A stretch of 64,000 nt of DNA from Toxonevra muliebris (GCA_963691655.1 OY829328.1:83022400-83086399), one strand, 5' to 3'. Positions 1 to 12,276 are shown, counted from the stretch's first letter. The notes: generated from the sequence alone by a model not told the origin. Numbers and translations are program-made.

Positions 1-1492
1 CAAACAACATCAAAGAAAATAAACTTGCTCTTTAACTTTTGTGTTCTCTTGATCTTTTCCCTTTTAACTAATACTCTCGCATTTAAGTACAATTGAGAGG
101 CTGAAAGCAAAAGCAGTACAACTTCTAAGTTTAGAAAAAAGTGGTACAATTTTATTTAAGAGCGAAAGTGGCACGTATATCGTTAAGAACAAAAGTGAAA
201 CAAAAAATGTTCAGAGCAAAAACGGGTTAAGTTGCTGTATTGTTTTTGGTCTGAAAAAATTGTTATATCATTTTGCTCTTTTTTCAAGTTGTTTCGTTTT
301 CAATCCAAGTCGTATTGCTTGGGGTGAGATATAAATTTATTTTACTTTTGATCTTATAAAAATTGTATCCCGCTTTTGCTCGCAGCCTCTCAATTTGTTT
401 GTAATATATAAATTATGTGCTAAAATTTGTTGGTAGTAATTTAAAAAATATTTTACTAATAAAATATTTTGCATAAAACTGGCATTAGAATAATTGTTTG
501 CTATTAAAACTTTTTCGTAATAATAATAGAAATTTAGTAGGAGAATGTCGTCTATGCTGAAACACCTTTTGACTTGGGCCCATAATTTTCGTTATTCGTT
601 CCGAATTTCGAGTAATTGGAATGCTGCTTATGGTTGGTCTAGCAAACTAAAATGTTTTTGTTGAACATTGGAGAATTATGGGATCGGCAGTTTAGGAGTT
701 ATGGGTACAAAAAATTCTAGTTGAGGTCGAAACACCGTAGAAAATCAATGAGATATGGCGGATAAATATTGAAAAAAACCTGCAAATGAAAAAAAAAAAT
801 CTGAAATACACTTGAAAATTTGGAAAGGAAACCTGAAATTGAAATAAAAAGCCCTCTGTATGAATTTTTAAATTTGTCCATTTGTTGCGTGGAGTTGGTC
901 TGAAAAGCAAAAAAAAAAAAAGAAAGAAAAATCATTAAAATATTTTTTTCCAATTAAAATTACATGTTTGACACTTTCGATATCAGAACGAAGTGTTCCG
1001 ACCTTGACTACACGCGCCATTTGGCATCGTATAACTCACTAAATATTCAAATTACACTCCAACGAATAATATTAGCCAACTTACATTGTTGTTTGCATGC
1101 GTTTTTTGTATTTTATGTACTTTGTTTGGTACTGTGAATTAGTTTTCATTCGATATTTGAATATTTGTTTTCGTGACACCTGTACAACATGGAAAGTTTG
1201 GTGTCATTGTGGCAAAACAATTTTGGACATACACTTAGTTGGCGCTAGTGTAAAGATTTGGCGGAAAACGCCACTTTCCGACCTAGACAGTGTTCCAACC
1301 TAGACTATATTCCCCTACTAAACTGTTGTGCACTAGAAAAGGTTATCATACCAATAATTTGCATTAAACGAATTCTAATTTTATACTTATATTTTAACCT
1401 AAATATATCAATTCCAAAATTTTCTACTCAAATTCCGAATTAAATACCAAAATATCTATACATTTATTTGTGTAACTACAATTTTATTACAG

Positions 1493-1605
1493 AAGATCCA
1501 GAAGTGCTACAATATCATATTAACAATCAATTTAAAGAGCTTGACGAGAAGGTTAGCCAAAAATTATCAGATTTAAAATCGGTTAGGCCAATTTCAAAAT
1601 ATTAG
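1493..1605 (+). CDS. Possible terminal exon of an unidentified upstream gene
   Basis: A pyrimidine-leaning stretch ending in an AG acceptor (1491-1492) is followed by an open frame that runs to TAG at 1603-1605. If the preceding exon supplies one base, the frame reads x-D-P-E-V-L-Q-Y-H and continues as a charged, probably helical tail (37 complete codons) ending P-I-S-K-Y. Its codon use and composition look more like coding sequence than the surrounding AT-rich DNA. I do not recognise the protein. No upstream exon is visible in the first 1.4 kb, so the rest would be outside the window. It could also be a chance frame; transcript evidence would decide. Confidence 0.35.
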
Positions 1606-1719
1606 CGTCGGGAAGTTCTTTAAAATTCACTCATTGAACAAAGCATTGCATTCGTCGTTGTAAAAATAATTGCTTAAGCGGGAGTAAATAACAAATGAGA
1701 GAGAGAGAGAAGACATGAG

Positions 1720-2211
1720 CACGGTTGCCACTTATCATTTTATTTTGTACCAATATTTACAAAAAAATGTACCAAATGAGGCAAAAATGTACCATTTTTT
1801 TATAGAGAATAAATAACATTATTAAAAACTTTTTGTCAGTTTATTGTTTTGTATTGTATTAATAAAAGTATTGAATTCTAATTTATTCCTTAATTTGTTT
1901 TTTTTTTTTATTAGACTCAAGTCAAAAAATTTTCTTTTAGCAGCAGCTGAGCTATGAGGAAGGCTCATTAACATGAATATAAATTTATTTAATTCTTCAA
2001 ACCTTTTGGCAAAAAAAAATGGCTAAGTGTGAACAACTTGCTAATTTCTAAAGTATTTTGAAAATTTGTTTATAATTCTTGATTACTATAAAAGCTAACT
2101 TTGCTCACTGAATGTACCAAATTTTAAAAATATGTACCAATGTACCAAGCGCGGAAAAATGGAAAAAAATTGTACTAGTTTTGGTAGAATTGTATCAAAG
2201 TGGCAACCGTG
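1720..2211. mobile_element. hAT-type MITE, 492 bp, perfect TSD
   Basis: The element has perfect 14-bp terminal inverted repeats, CACGGTTGCCACTT at the left and its complement at the right. It is flanked by a perfect 8-bp duplication, GACATGAG, at 1712-1719 and 2212-2219. An 8-bp duplication is the hallmark of hAT transposition. The interior is AT-rich with repeated TGTACCAA-like words and no coding potential, so it is non-autonomous. Confidence 0.9.
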
Positions 2212-2456
2212 GACATGAGTAATGGCATTTCTCAGAATTATCTAACGAATTATCTGCATACACAAATAATAAAACAAACACCAACGAGTAGTTTGGTTCT
2301 CTTTTGATATTTTTTTCATAAAGAGATTTCTTGAGCAAAAAAAATAGCCCCAGTTACTGGGGCCTTACCGACTAGTTATTATTATTGTGCCAACAGATGT
2401 TTTGGCTCTTGTTTTTATGGTTTGTTTTCTGGATTCAATAAATTTGTTCTTCTATA

Positions 2457-2684
2457 TTCTTTGAAAAAATAAGCACCCATAATTGGATGTTACACCTTAA
2501 GTTTCTCTCACTCAGTTTTACTCTCACTTCATTATAATTGAATTGATATTTGAGCTTTCTCTCTTTCAGTTTAAATACAGTGATGATTTTATTTTTATTT
2601 GTGGTGTTGAAATTTTAGTACTTGGAATTTTTTTTTTACCTTTAAGCACTTGTTAGCATACATAAAAATATTTTGATTTTTGTT
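2457..2684. repeat. Dispersed direct repeat, copy 1
   Basis: About 230 bp, including the run CTCACTTCATTATAATTGAA and the words TTTAAATACAGTGATG and ACATACATAAAAATATTTTG, recurs in the same orientation at 5899-6150 with scattered substitutions and small indels. No terminal repeats, target duplication or reading frame were found, so it may be a segmental duplication or a fragment of an unknown repeat. Confidence 0.7.
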
Positions 2685-3302
2685 TTTAATTTCTATTTTT
2701 TATAACATTTTGCATACTAATAATTTGCATTAAGTTAATTCTGATACTTGCATATTCGATTTTAGTGACAAAATTTGGCACAAAACTCGAACTAGCCCCT
2801 ATATTGTGCCGACATGTCCTTCGGCTCTTAACTTTATGCTTTATTAGCAATGAATTCTCTTTCCTCTATGCTATGCTGGCAATTGGTATTGCATTTAGCA
2901 TTTGCTGCATTAGCGTATACCTTGGCAATGTCTCTTTGCTGTGCTAATAAGGAATGTTCTTGTTTCAGCAATGCATCGAAAGGGAATGAGTACTTCACTC
3001 TCTTCGATTAGATTCTTGTGGTGCTATCCTAGTATATAATTGTTACTTATGCTCATATCTATGTGAATTTCATAAAGATCTTGAGTTGAAAAAGCCGAAA
3101 ACACGAGTTAAACTAAGACTGTAAGTTTTTATGATTTAATGTTTACTTATATTTTATAAATTTAAGACATGCTGTAATCCTATTAAATTTACATACCTAA
3201 TAAATGTCTCATTTTCACTTTTTCATGTCAGGTATCAACTATGTACGCTCATCCGTATGCAAATTAATGTATAAAATCGAATAGCATATAAAATTGTGTG
3301 CA

Positions 3303-3390
3303 ATGCAAGAGTTTCATTGTGGTATCACAATGGATCGTTCAGGCCTGAGTGTGTCTCTCGACAGCCACTCCAACCTAACCTAACCTAATA
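3303..3390 (-). repeat. Fragment of a dispersed repeat ending in AACCTAACC, copy 1
   Basis: This ~90-bp stretch, containing GACAGCCACTCCAACCTAAC and TTGTGGTATCACAATGG, is the reverse complement of part of 62019-62134. Both carry short AGGTT/AACCT tandem words at one end. The match indicates two copies of one dispersed element, probably the 3' end of a retroelement, but the family is not recognised. Confidence 0.65.
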
Positions 3391-3394
3391 CACG

Positions 3395-3470
3395 GTGCGT
3401 ATGAGTGACTTTTCATTTATTTACTTTATGCGGATACATAATGAAATGATGAAAAATCACTCATACGCAC
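3395..3470 (+). other. Perfect-stem hairpin of pre-miRNA size
   Basis: The arm starting GTGCGTATGAGTGA at 3395 and the arm ending TCACTCATACGCAC at 3470 pair over about 22 bp with a single mismatch, leaving a ~30-nt loop. The overall length of 76 nt is that of a fly pre-miRNA hairpin, though a mini-MITE remnant would look the same. It directly abuts the AACCT repeat at 3390. Confidence 0.5.
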
Positions 3471-5898
3471 TGTTTGAGATAATTTTATTTGAGTATATGT
3501 GTGTGTAACATTATAACTGCTTGTCAGCACTTACAATACTAAATGAAAGCAAAAGGAAGAAGTGTAGAGAATAGTGGTGTAGTAGAATGATAATAACAGT
3601 AAATATTATAAGTATGTAGTGTGCTTAGAGATTTGTTGTCGTTCGTCGTTGTCGCTCGACGCCTTAGTGTCTGCAAGTATTTTCGCTTTTGATTTTTACA
3701 TTCCAAAATCACATATAATATTTATTTACAGCGAATGACAGTTAATGAGAGCGCGCTGAGTGTGGGGAGGGGGTATGAATGAAGAATGTTTAAGTTAAGA
3801 TAAGAAAATCGTGTTTCCTTTTTGCGTGTGTGTGTGTTGAATTTTATAATAATATTTTATATTAAAGTTTATGTGCAGTTTATATGTTAAAAAAATAAAT
3901 AAATTATTAAAAAATTTTCTTTTAACATTTTTTCGATAAAATTCTGCAAATTCACATTTCTTGAATTACTTGCTATGGTTACATTTTTTCTAATTATAAC
4001 TTGAATTAGATTGAAATGGTTGAGTTGAAATATGCTGAAATGGATTCATAAATACAATGAATATTTTTGTAATATTTTGAATATCATAAAGGTCATTTTA
4101 ATAAAAGTGCACATCAATCCAAAAAATTGAAGTTTAATAAACGAATTTCAATGTGTTGAATAATTGATGACAAATTTCATAAGGAATTTGTTTGTGTGAT
4201 TGATTTCGAGACTCTCCTTTCGAGACATTAACTTTTATTTGTTTAAGTTTTAGAATTTGTAATCTGCTTTTTTTTTTTTGTTTTTTTTTTTTTAAGTATA
4301 AGAAAAATAAACGCAGTAAAAAGAAAATATATTAAAATATTTAACTTTTATCAGCACTTAGCAGGAAATTTAACTTATATATTCATATGCCCACACACAG
4401 CATAAAAACAGTGAAAGGAAAAATACGACATATATTTTCTTTATTAGTTTTTCTGCTGGCATTAATGCTGCTACATAAATTTTTTATCAACCGGAATTAC
4501 GCTTCATCTTTATCATCGAGCAGTAGAATAGCAATAGGATCAGTAGCACCAATGGCAGCAGCAACGTTGACAAATTTCATTTCTGCACTCTACTGTTTAT
4601 TTTGCTGCTGTTGTGGTTGTTGTTGTTGGTTTTGCCGACAACGACTATTTCGTATGAAATTCAAGTTCAACATAAAAAAAAAAAAAAAACAAAAAATAAA
4701 TATTGCGTGGCAAACACGTGTGCATGTGTTAATCTCTCACTCTCTCTATGCCGCCTTTCTCTATACATCTTCCTGCTGTGTCCACTCCTGCTCACTCTCT
4801 CTCTCTCACACTCTCTTCTAACTGTACGGTATTACTCCGTATGTTTCTTTCTGTATGGCTTAGTAACAACAAATTTGCTGCCATAGGAAAGAACTTCATT
4901 GAATTTATTTTCTTTTCTGAGTAGTGGTGAGCGTCGCTGAGCTAAACATACACACATACACCCATACAAAAAAAAACAAAAAACCGCTTGAAGCTACATA
5001 CTGTGCAGCTTCGTATCAAAAAGGAACAGAACACAAATTTTTTCACTGAAAAGAAAAAAAGTTTTTTTGCGCTTTTTTTTTGGTTTTTTTTTCGGGAAAA
5101 CATTTTTCTATGCAAAAATGTGTTTGCGCAACATTGCGTGCAAAATATATATACAAAAATATGCAAATTGATATTTATTTTCTAAGTAAAAAAACAAGAA
5201 ATGTGTGGTGTGTAAAAAATTAAAACAAAAAATTCTCATTCATTCAACAAACGCTTGAAGATATTGCTGTTGACTACAGCTGACTTACTTTAGCTGTATG
5301 GTTGCCAGGGGTATTTATTTGATTTCAGAAGAAAAAAAAAGGAAAAGCCAACGCAGCGTTTGATGTTAATATGCACTTTTTGTTTTTTAATTAATTTTCT
5401 ATTACCACATTAAAAAAGAGAAATAGCGAGAATATGCAAAATTGGCATATCAAATATCAACAAGTCTGCCAATTTTTAATTAATTTATAAGAAAAAAAAA
5501 ACCAAGCAAAGATGAAAGCTTGAATTGAAAGTGAACTACTCTCGCTTTATTTACATTGCTATAATGATTAATGATAGGTGCAGAGTGAGTCTACAGAATG
5601 TCGAAAAATGCTGGGGCTATCAATTATATTCCATTCTTTTTTTGTTTAGTGGATTTGTGATAGTGGATTTTATATTGGCTTTTCAGAATTCAAATTTAAT
5701 TTTTTTATATCAAATTGAATTTTTTTTATTTAAATTGCTTGGTACTCTCAGAAATAAATTTGACCATTCTGAACTCAAATAGATGTTTTCAGGATTCAAT
5801 TTCATTTCCAATAAGAAAATAATTTTAAAAATTTCCACATCTGTTTTATTTTTATTAACGAATCTTTTTCTTAAAGAAATTTTTGTTCTTACATATAT

Positions 5899-6150
5899 TC
5901 TTTAAAAAAAATCAGTTTCCATAATTGGAAGCTATACCCTAAGTTTCTCTCACTTCATTCTACTTCACTCAGTTTTACTCTCACTTCATTATAATTGAAT
6001 TGATATTTGAACTTTCTCTCTTTCAGTTTAAATACAGTGATGGTTTTATTTTTCACATCTTTGTTTTAATTTGTGCTGAAATTTAAGTACTTGGATTTTT
6101 TTTTTACTTTTAAGTACTTGTTGACATACATAAAAATATTTTGATTTTTT
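5899..6150. repeat. Dispersed direct repeat, copy 2
   Basis: This is the second copy of the block at 2457-2684 in the same orientation, 3.4 kb downstream. It has a ~20-bp internal duplication of TTCACTCAGTT/TTCATTCTACTTCACTC words not present in copy 1. Confidence 0.7.
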
Positions 6151-6420
6151 TTTTTTTTAATTTCACTTCTTTTAACAGTTGCTATTCATTTGAAATATTT
6201 AATGAAGGAAGATGTATTGTATTACAAAAAACTAGAAAAAATCCAAAGAATATAAGATATGAAGAAAACGTATCTCATATAAAAAAAAAACTTTTTCGTC
6301 TGTCGGACCCCAATCGAAAGAAATGAGAAACTTTGGCTAAGGAATGAAATAAAAGACCGTTTTTCACTTTATTTTTCAACATTTTAGAGTAGTGAGATTT
6401 TTTTCATTGGTAAAAAAAAA

Positions 6421-7534
6421 AACATTTTAGGGCACAACCAATCGGAAACTAAGAGAGGAGAAAAGAGACAAACTTTTAAATCGTCATGAAAGTTCCGAAA
6501 TTTTTATCATAATTTTCGATTTTTCAAAAATTTTTAGCCAAGATTTGTTTCAAAGCAACATACTTAATGTAAAAATAATTTTTGAAATCGGATAATGTTT
6601 ATGAGTAGGTTCAAAGTCATAAGAAGGTTACATTTCATAAAATTTTTGGTAAATTTCAAAAATCTGCTTATGATTTTGTCTTTTTTTTGCTAAAAAACTT
6701 TATTCGATTTGGAAAATTATTTCTGCAATATTTTTCCCTTTACAAACTGCAATATCAGAGCTCCAAGCTTTACAGTTAAGCAATACAGTACAGGCAAGTT
6801 AAATTTAAGCGGATAATTATTAAAATTGATAGTTTTTTAGTAGACTATGAAAATTAAATCTAGATGTTAATTTTCAAAATCATGACTTAAGTTCATGTCA
6901 ATTTCTTTACTTGAAGTTATATATAAACAGGTTAATGAACAAATGTAGTCATAACAACAACAATGTAGTATATAGAGACGGGCAAATCAGACGGCCGTTG
7001 CGGAATCCGCCACAATTCTTCATCAGTGATCTTAGTGATAGTTCTTAATCTTTCAATATCCTATATAAGCTACTAATATTTGAAATCATAAATTACAAAT
7101 TTTACAAATTTTTTTTTTTAGTAGACTATGAAAATTAAATTTAGATGTTAATTTTCAAAGTCATGACTTAAGTTCATGTCAATTTCGTTATTTGATGTTA
7201 TATCTAAACAGGTTAATGAACAAATGTAGCCATATTCATATAGGATATTGAAAGATTAAGAACTATCACTAAGATCATTGATGAGGAATTGTGGCGGATT
7301 CCGGAACGGTCGTCTGATTTGCCCACCTCTATATACATTGTTGTTGTGATGACTACATTTGTTCATTAACCTGTTTATATATAATTATTAAAATATTTTT
7401 TTTTTTTTTTTTGTAATTAAGTGTTAAATTTATTTTGGCCAATGATAAATTGTACCTAAAATGTTCTAATTGTACCTAATGTACTTTTTAGATCGAAAAA
7501 GTCGGAAAAAGGTACACTTACTTTTTCATCACTG
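6421..7534 (+). mobile_element. hAT-type non-autonomous element (GTACC family), copy 1, left-truncated
   Basis: Homologous to 42541-43368 (same orientation) and to 20576-21315 (opposite orientation). It shares GGAAACTAAGAGAGGAGAAA, the AAATCGTCATGAAAGTTCCG block and the right terminus CTTTTTCATCACTG ending at 7534. The left ~200 bp of the element, including its CAGTGATG terminus, is absent. A 554-bp fold-back element (6827-7380) is inserted in it. It has no coding capacity. Confidence 0.75.
6827..7380. mobile_element. Fold-back insertion nested in the hAT-type element
   Basis: The inserted block is bounded by a 14-bp direct duplication, ATAATTATTAAAAT, at 6813-6826 and 7381-7394. The two other family copies lack the block at this point. 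Inside are inverted arms of about 150 bp (6917-7066 and 7238-7384, slightly into the duplication) containing GGTTAATGAACAAATGTAG and GTGGCGGATTCCG. A ~70-bp direct duplication beginning TAGTAGACTATGAAAATTAA occurs at about 6838 and again at about 7121. No frame was found. The TSD length is unusual for a DNA transposon, so the class is uncertain. Confidence 0.75.
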
Positions 7535-7708
7535 CTGTAAAGCCGTGTTCTCCAACTGCTGCTTACAGTAAGATATTACAAGAGATTAATAATACGAACA
7601 TCATAAGTTTGACTTCGTATTTGCTGTTCGTAGTATTGGTGCGTTGCATTCTCAATTAAAAAATGCATGGCTTTTCCTCAGCCTCGACTTGTTGTATGTA
7701 GAGGTTAA

Positions 7709-7897
7709 AGGCAGATTCACCAACAGTAAATAAATTCACCAATCTGTGTTGGATTCTTATGACTACAAAAAGCACTCTCTTTTTTTCTCGTTTTTTTTTT
7801 ATATGAAGTTCTAATGCTCTCATCTCAATTTAAGAGAGCGAAAAACTTCATGTAAAGAAACGAAAAGAGAGTGTAGCACTTGGTCGGTGACTCCGCC
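7709..7897. mobile_element. TTAA-flanked mini-MITE (GGCGGATTC family), copy A
   Basis: The ends AGGCAGATTCACC and GGTGACTCCGCC are inverted and lie next to TTAA at 7705-7708 and 7898-7901. The interior has a strong palindrome of CTCTCTTTT...ATATGAAGTT / AACTTCAT...AAAAGAGAG around CAATTTAAGAGAG. Copies B (45316-45415) and C (53344-53536) share the termini, and B also shares the interior. Confidence 0.7.
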
Positions 7898-7901
7898 TTA
7901 A

Positions 7902-9526
7902 TGAAGTGATAGAGAGTACTGAGAGTACAACTTTAACTCCTTTATGGTTCTCATTCTAGTTTGCTCTCTTTTACTGGTTCTCTAGAATATGCATTGTAAA
8001 AAAGTTATGGTCTGCCATGATGAAGGAAACTACTTAATTGGTTTTATGAAAACCAAATTAGTACGAGTATTAACTAAGAAATTTTAATATGGATCCTACT
8101 TCTATGGAGTTGAACATCAATAATACTAAGAAAAAACCAAACTAATAGAAATCACATTTATCGACTCTAAAGATTATTAAAGAAGAGCAATCATTCATCA
8201 CTACTGTAAAAATAATAAAAGATTTTTTATTATTTGCCAGACTACTAATTACTAATAAACTTGATTTATTTTAGAATTCAATAAATATTTTAACTCACCA
8301 ATAATTAAAAAATCCACTTCATAAGGTAATAAAAATAAAAATTTTTCCTTATTTTTTAACACCTACAAAAAGAAAGAAAAGTATGTTGTAAACATGATTT
8401 GTGAGTTTTTCAAATCTATCTGAAAAAAGCGTGAAAAAAAAACTTCAAAACGTATAAAATTTTTCCATATCGTAAATTAAAAATTAATGATGACTTTGAT
8501 AAGTTACTTGTCTGTCCGATTGTTTGCACGTTTATTTATCTGCTACTCCGGCTTGTCAATTTATTTATTTTATTTCGTTTGTGTGTTGAAGAATTTCTTT
8601 CTTTAGTAACTTCAGCGCCCACAATTTGGCCAATGATGCCAACTTGTCTGGCCCACTACATCAATGCATCGTTTTTCCTCCACTTCCGCCGGGAATGCTG
8701 TAAGCATTTGAGTGCGTATGTGTACGTGTCTGTGTGTGCAGCTGTCACGTAAATAACAGTAATTGTGCAGTTTTTTATGTTTTATTGTGTTTTGCCCGTC
8801 GGCGATGCTGTGTCGAGATGTATGTGCTCTTACTCTCTTGATCTGCATATGTATATTTGTAATTTTATTTATTTTTTCTTCTCTCATTTGAGGAACTTGA
8901 GTTTTTATGGTTCAATATTTTTTTTGGAAATATTTTTGTGTAATATCATTCCAACAGTATACTCAATGTGCTGTAAAATTTATCTTTGGTTGGATTTTAT
9001 GACTACATATGTATGTAAACTTGAAAGGGAAATTCAAAAGATTTTTGTTTTAGATTCCCATACATGAAATTTTTATGAATGTAAATGAGAAATTTTTACA
9101 GCTCTTGATTTTATATAACAAAAGTGTCGTTCGTTCGTTTTGCCTATATCTAAATATAGTAAAGGAAAGTAGAATTTTACGATATTTTTCTGACAGCAAA
9201 TATTCGTGTAAAATTTCAATTGTTATTACACTTTTACTGTCTCTCAGTGTTTTACTTCTTCATTTCGCAACATCCGAAAAAGGTGCATATAAAAGTAAAG
9301 ACTGTCTCTCTCTATCTCTTTTTGCTCATAACAGTTTTTTGCCAATGAGAGAATTGCGAATTAGTTTCGTTTTTTTTTCAGACAAATCAAAAGCAAAGAG
9401 AATATTTAATAAAAATATATTCTTCTCTTCCTTTGTTAAGTGGTGAAGAGCAAGTAAATATAAATGAGAGAGAGTTCAGTTATAAAGAACCCGTAAATTT
9501 TGTTTGCTCAAATAATAAACACAACT
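7902..9526. other. Non-coding interval
   Basis: AT-rich DNA with short GAGAGTG/CACTCTC words and no convincing gene. Frames near 8612-9446 on either strand lack family resemblance and have low-complexity composition. Confidence 0.55.
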
Positions 9527-9536
9527 TATGTTGTGC

Positions 9537-11287
9537 CGGGTCAGAAATGATGCTCGAAAATTCTATCAACAGGTCAACCGTCTAACCCAAGGTTTCAAGC
9601 CCGGAGCAGCTACCTGTAGAGATGAAAGCAGGAATCTGGTTACGGATAAGCAGTGTGTACTGGGATTATGGAGGGAGCATTTCTCTAAACTGCTTGCAGG
9701 CGAAGACCCCAACAATGCCGCTTCTGGAGAAAACAAACCGATACCACCAATCGACGACGACGATGTAGATATTCCACCACCTAGCCATGACGAGGTTCGA
9801 GTTGCGATCAAGCGACTCAAGTACAAACTGTTCAAGGCCGGCGTCGACGAGTTGATAGGGTGCATGCATCAACTTCTCTGCAAAATTTGGCTAGCAGAAA
9901 GCATGCCTGCAGATTGAAGCCTCAGTGTTCTTTGTCCTGTACTGAAGAAAGGTGACCCGACGATATGCTCCCACTACCGGGGAATCAGTCTCATAGCCAT
10001 CTCATATAAGGTCCTGTCGAGCGTACTGTGTGATTGACTAAAGCCATTTACCAACACACTGATTTGACCTTATCAGCGCGGCTTTAGACCTGAAAAGTCA
10101 ACCATCGATCAGATCTTCACATTGCGTCAAATTCTGGAGAAAACCCACGAAAAGCAGATCGACACCCATCAACTCTTTGTCGATTATAAAGCTGCTTTCG
10201 ATAGCCCGATAAGAGATTGCGTGTATGCCACCATGTCTGAGTTCGGTATTCCTGCAAAGCTAATACGGCTCTGCAGAATGATATTGAGCAGTACGTCCAG
10301 CTCTGTCAAGGTAAGAACAGACCTCTCCGAGCCTTTCAATACCGTGCGAGGTTTCAGACAGGGCGATCCATTATCGTGCGATCTTTTCAATTTTGTCATG
10401 GAACGGGTACTGCGGAAGGCCGGTGTACATCGGAATGGCATTATTTTCTACAAAAGTGTCCAGCTCCTCGCATATGCTGATGACATCGACATCATTGGAC
10501 GTTGCAAGCGAGATGTTACTGCTGCATTTTCCGCTATCGAAAAAGAATCAGCGAAAGTGGGTATGACAGTGAACGCGAGTAAGACAAAGTATATGCTGTC
10601 CACAAGCAGGGACGCACGGCGTTTAGGCTCCCATGTTATAGCGGACACCTATGCTTTCGAAGTTGTCAGGGAATTCACTTACCTTGGCACCGCCATTAAC
10701 ACCAAAAATGACGTCAGCCTGGAGATCAAACGAAGGACCACACTTGCTAATAGGTGTTACTATGGGCTCAGTAAGCAAATGTGTAGTAGGGCCCTCTCTC
10801 GATCAACAAAACTAACGCTCGACAAGACGCTCATTCTGCCCGTGCTGCTCTACGGCGCAGAAGACTGATGCAGCCGCTCTTGGGGTGTTCGAGAGAAAAA
10901 TTCTTCATAAAATCTTCGGTCCTGTTCGTGTCGGCGACGACTATCGCATTCGGATGAACCACGAACTATACGAGCTCTACGCTGATATTGGCATAGTCAG
11001 GCGCATCATAATGCAACGTCTGCGCTGGCTTGGACATGTTGTGCGTATGAACCAAGAAGCTCCAGCGAAGAGGGTGTCCGAAGCGGAAGTTCCTGAGCGA
11101 CGACGAAGCGGGCGACCATGCCTCCGATAGAAGGACACAGTCGAGGAAACTCTTGCCACGCTTGGGATAACGAATTGGAGAAGGCGCGCGCAAAACAGAG
11201 GCGCCTGGCGTGAGCTGTTAAGGTCGGCCTTAACCCGATAACGGGTCGCTTTCACAGTCTTGTGATTTGGCCACATAAGTAAGTAAG
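9537..11287 (+). mobile_element. 5'-truncated non-LTR retrotransposon with reverse-transcriptase pseudogene
   Basis: The insert is bounded by a perfect 10-bp duplication, TATGTTGTGC, at 9527-9536 and 11288-11297. It ends in a (TAAG)n tail just before the right copy. It is much more GC-rich than its surroundings. It encodes the body of a reverse transcriptase: the fingers/palm region LKKGDP, then D-Y-K-A-A-F-D at about 10181, FRQGDPLS, the catalytic YADD at 10473-10484, and a C-terminal RLRWLGHVVRM segment. In-frame stops (TGA near 9915, near 10034 and near 10865) and frame shifts break it. The tail and C-terminal segment suggest an RTE-like clade, but the clade needs a phylogeny. Confidence 0.92.
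10122..11280 (+). pseudogene. Reverse transcriptase remnant (non-LTR)
   Basis: The longest open piece is 10122-10868. It covers RT motifs from the first catalytic aspartate (in A-A-F-D) through FRQGDPLSCDLF, LAYADDIDII and the thumb region FTYLGTAI. A TGA at 10866 interrupts what in relatives is an E-A-W-T-like stretch. The frame resumes from about 10885 with ERKILHKIFGPV and ends with a GRPCLR arginine-rich tail, after which another stop precedes W-R-R-R-A-Q-N-R-G-A-W-R. It is therefore inactive. The missing N-terminal endonuclease fits 5' truncation at insertion. Confidence 0.9.
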
Positions 11288-11297
11288 TATGTTGTGC

Positions 11298-12276
11298 AAA
11301 TGACTTCTCTTTTTCACTCTCTGGAATGCACAACAAATAATATTTATTTTCTCATACTAACTCTCCTTCCCTCTTATTACAGAAATACTCTTAATGTAAG
11401 AAATATAGTCTTGATAAGAACCGTGCACGGCAGAGTGAATGAAAGAGAGCCTCCCCTTTCAAGTGTTTACAACTTATGTTGTTCAAGTTCTAAAAATAAG
11501 CTTTAGTTAAAAGTAGGTACTACATTTATTATTTCCGTATGAAAATGAGTGATTAAAAACAATTTATTGCAATCATCTTAAATTAAAATAGTAAAATAGT
11601 AAACTCCACCCAAAATGTCAAAACAATTAAAATTGAGTAAGTTTGCAATTATTATTGCGCCCCCTCTAAAAATCATTATTATTTCAAAAGGATTTCACAC
11701 TTTTGCATAGTAATGAACTATGCTATATTTTTACGGCAATTAATGGCACGGCTGCTTTAATCATGCGTGCAATTTAATATGCAAATGAATGACAATGAGA
11801 AAAGGAAATGTCGCACAGGACATGACAGAAAAGTCACAAAATTATGTTAGTACAAATTAAAATGGTCATTGAGAGTGCGGTGTAATGGTGTGTATGTGTG
11901 TGTTTGTGTATATGTATGTGTCTGCCTAGAGATATGTAACGCACTGCAATTGCCGCAACATCAAAACAACAAATGAAGCAATTTAAATGCACACGCGTGC
12001 ACTTCAAATAAACACGTAGACACAATCATGTAGATACAATTGCATATAGGTCATTTCCGGTTTGTTTTTAAAAACACCCAATCGGAAAAAAATCCCTTAA
12101 AAACCTTTTATAGTGTTTTATACGAGAGAAAAACTATTTTATTTCATCAGTTTTACATGACGAACACAATCGGCGCAACAGCCGCTGACGAATAATAACA
12201 AAGTCTATTCAATTGAGAGAAAAAATAAAAGAGAAATTAGATGCCCTAGGTGATCAGCACAAAAGCGCAAACTACT
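11298..12276. other. Non-coding interval
   Basis: AT-rich sequence with GT/CA microsatellite words near 11885-11925 and no gene that I can support. Confidence 0.55.

Larger units (their letters stand above)
2220..6420. other. Non-coding, AT-rich region with dispersed repeats
   Basis: Apart from the features listed separately (2457-2684, 3303-3471, 5899-6150) I see no gene here. The 144-codon frame at 4387-4821 is built of Ser/Ala, Cys/Gly (from a TGT/TGC microsatellite), poly-Lys and CT-repeat translation, and is not credible as a protein. CT-rich tracts lie near 4735-4815 and GT runs near 3825-3837. Confidence 0.6.

Noticed and set aside
4387..4821. 144-codon frame with a hydrophobic start
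   Set aside because: Composition is low-complexity (Ser, Cys/Gly and Lys runs, CT repeat translation). No homologous domain.
9566..9872. Minus-strand frames opposite the RT fragment
   Set aside because: They mirror the coding strand of the retroelement.
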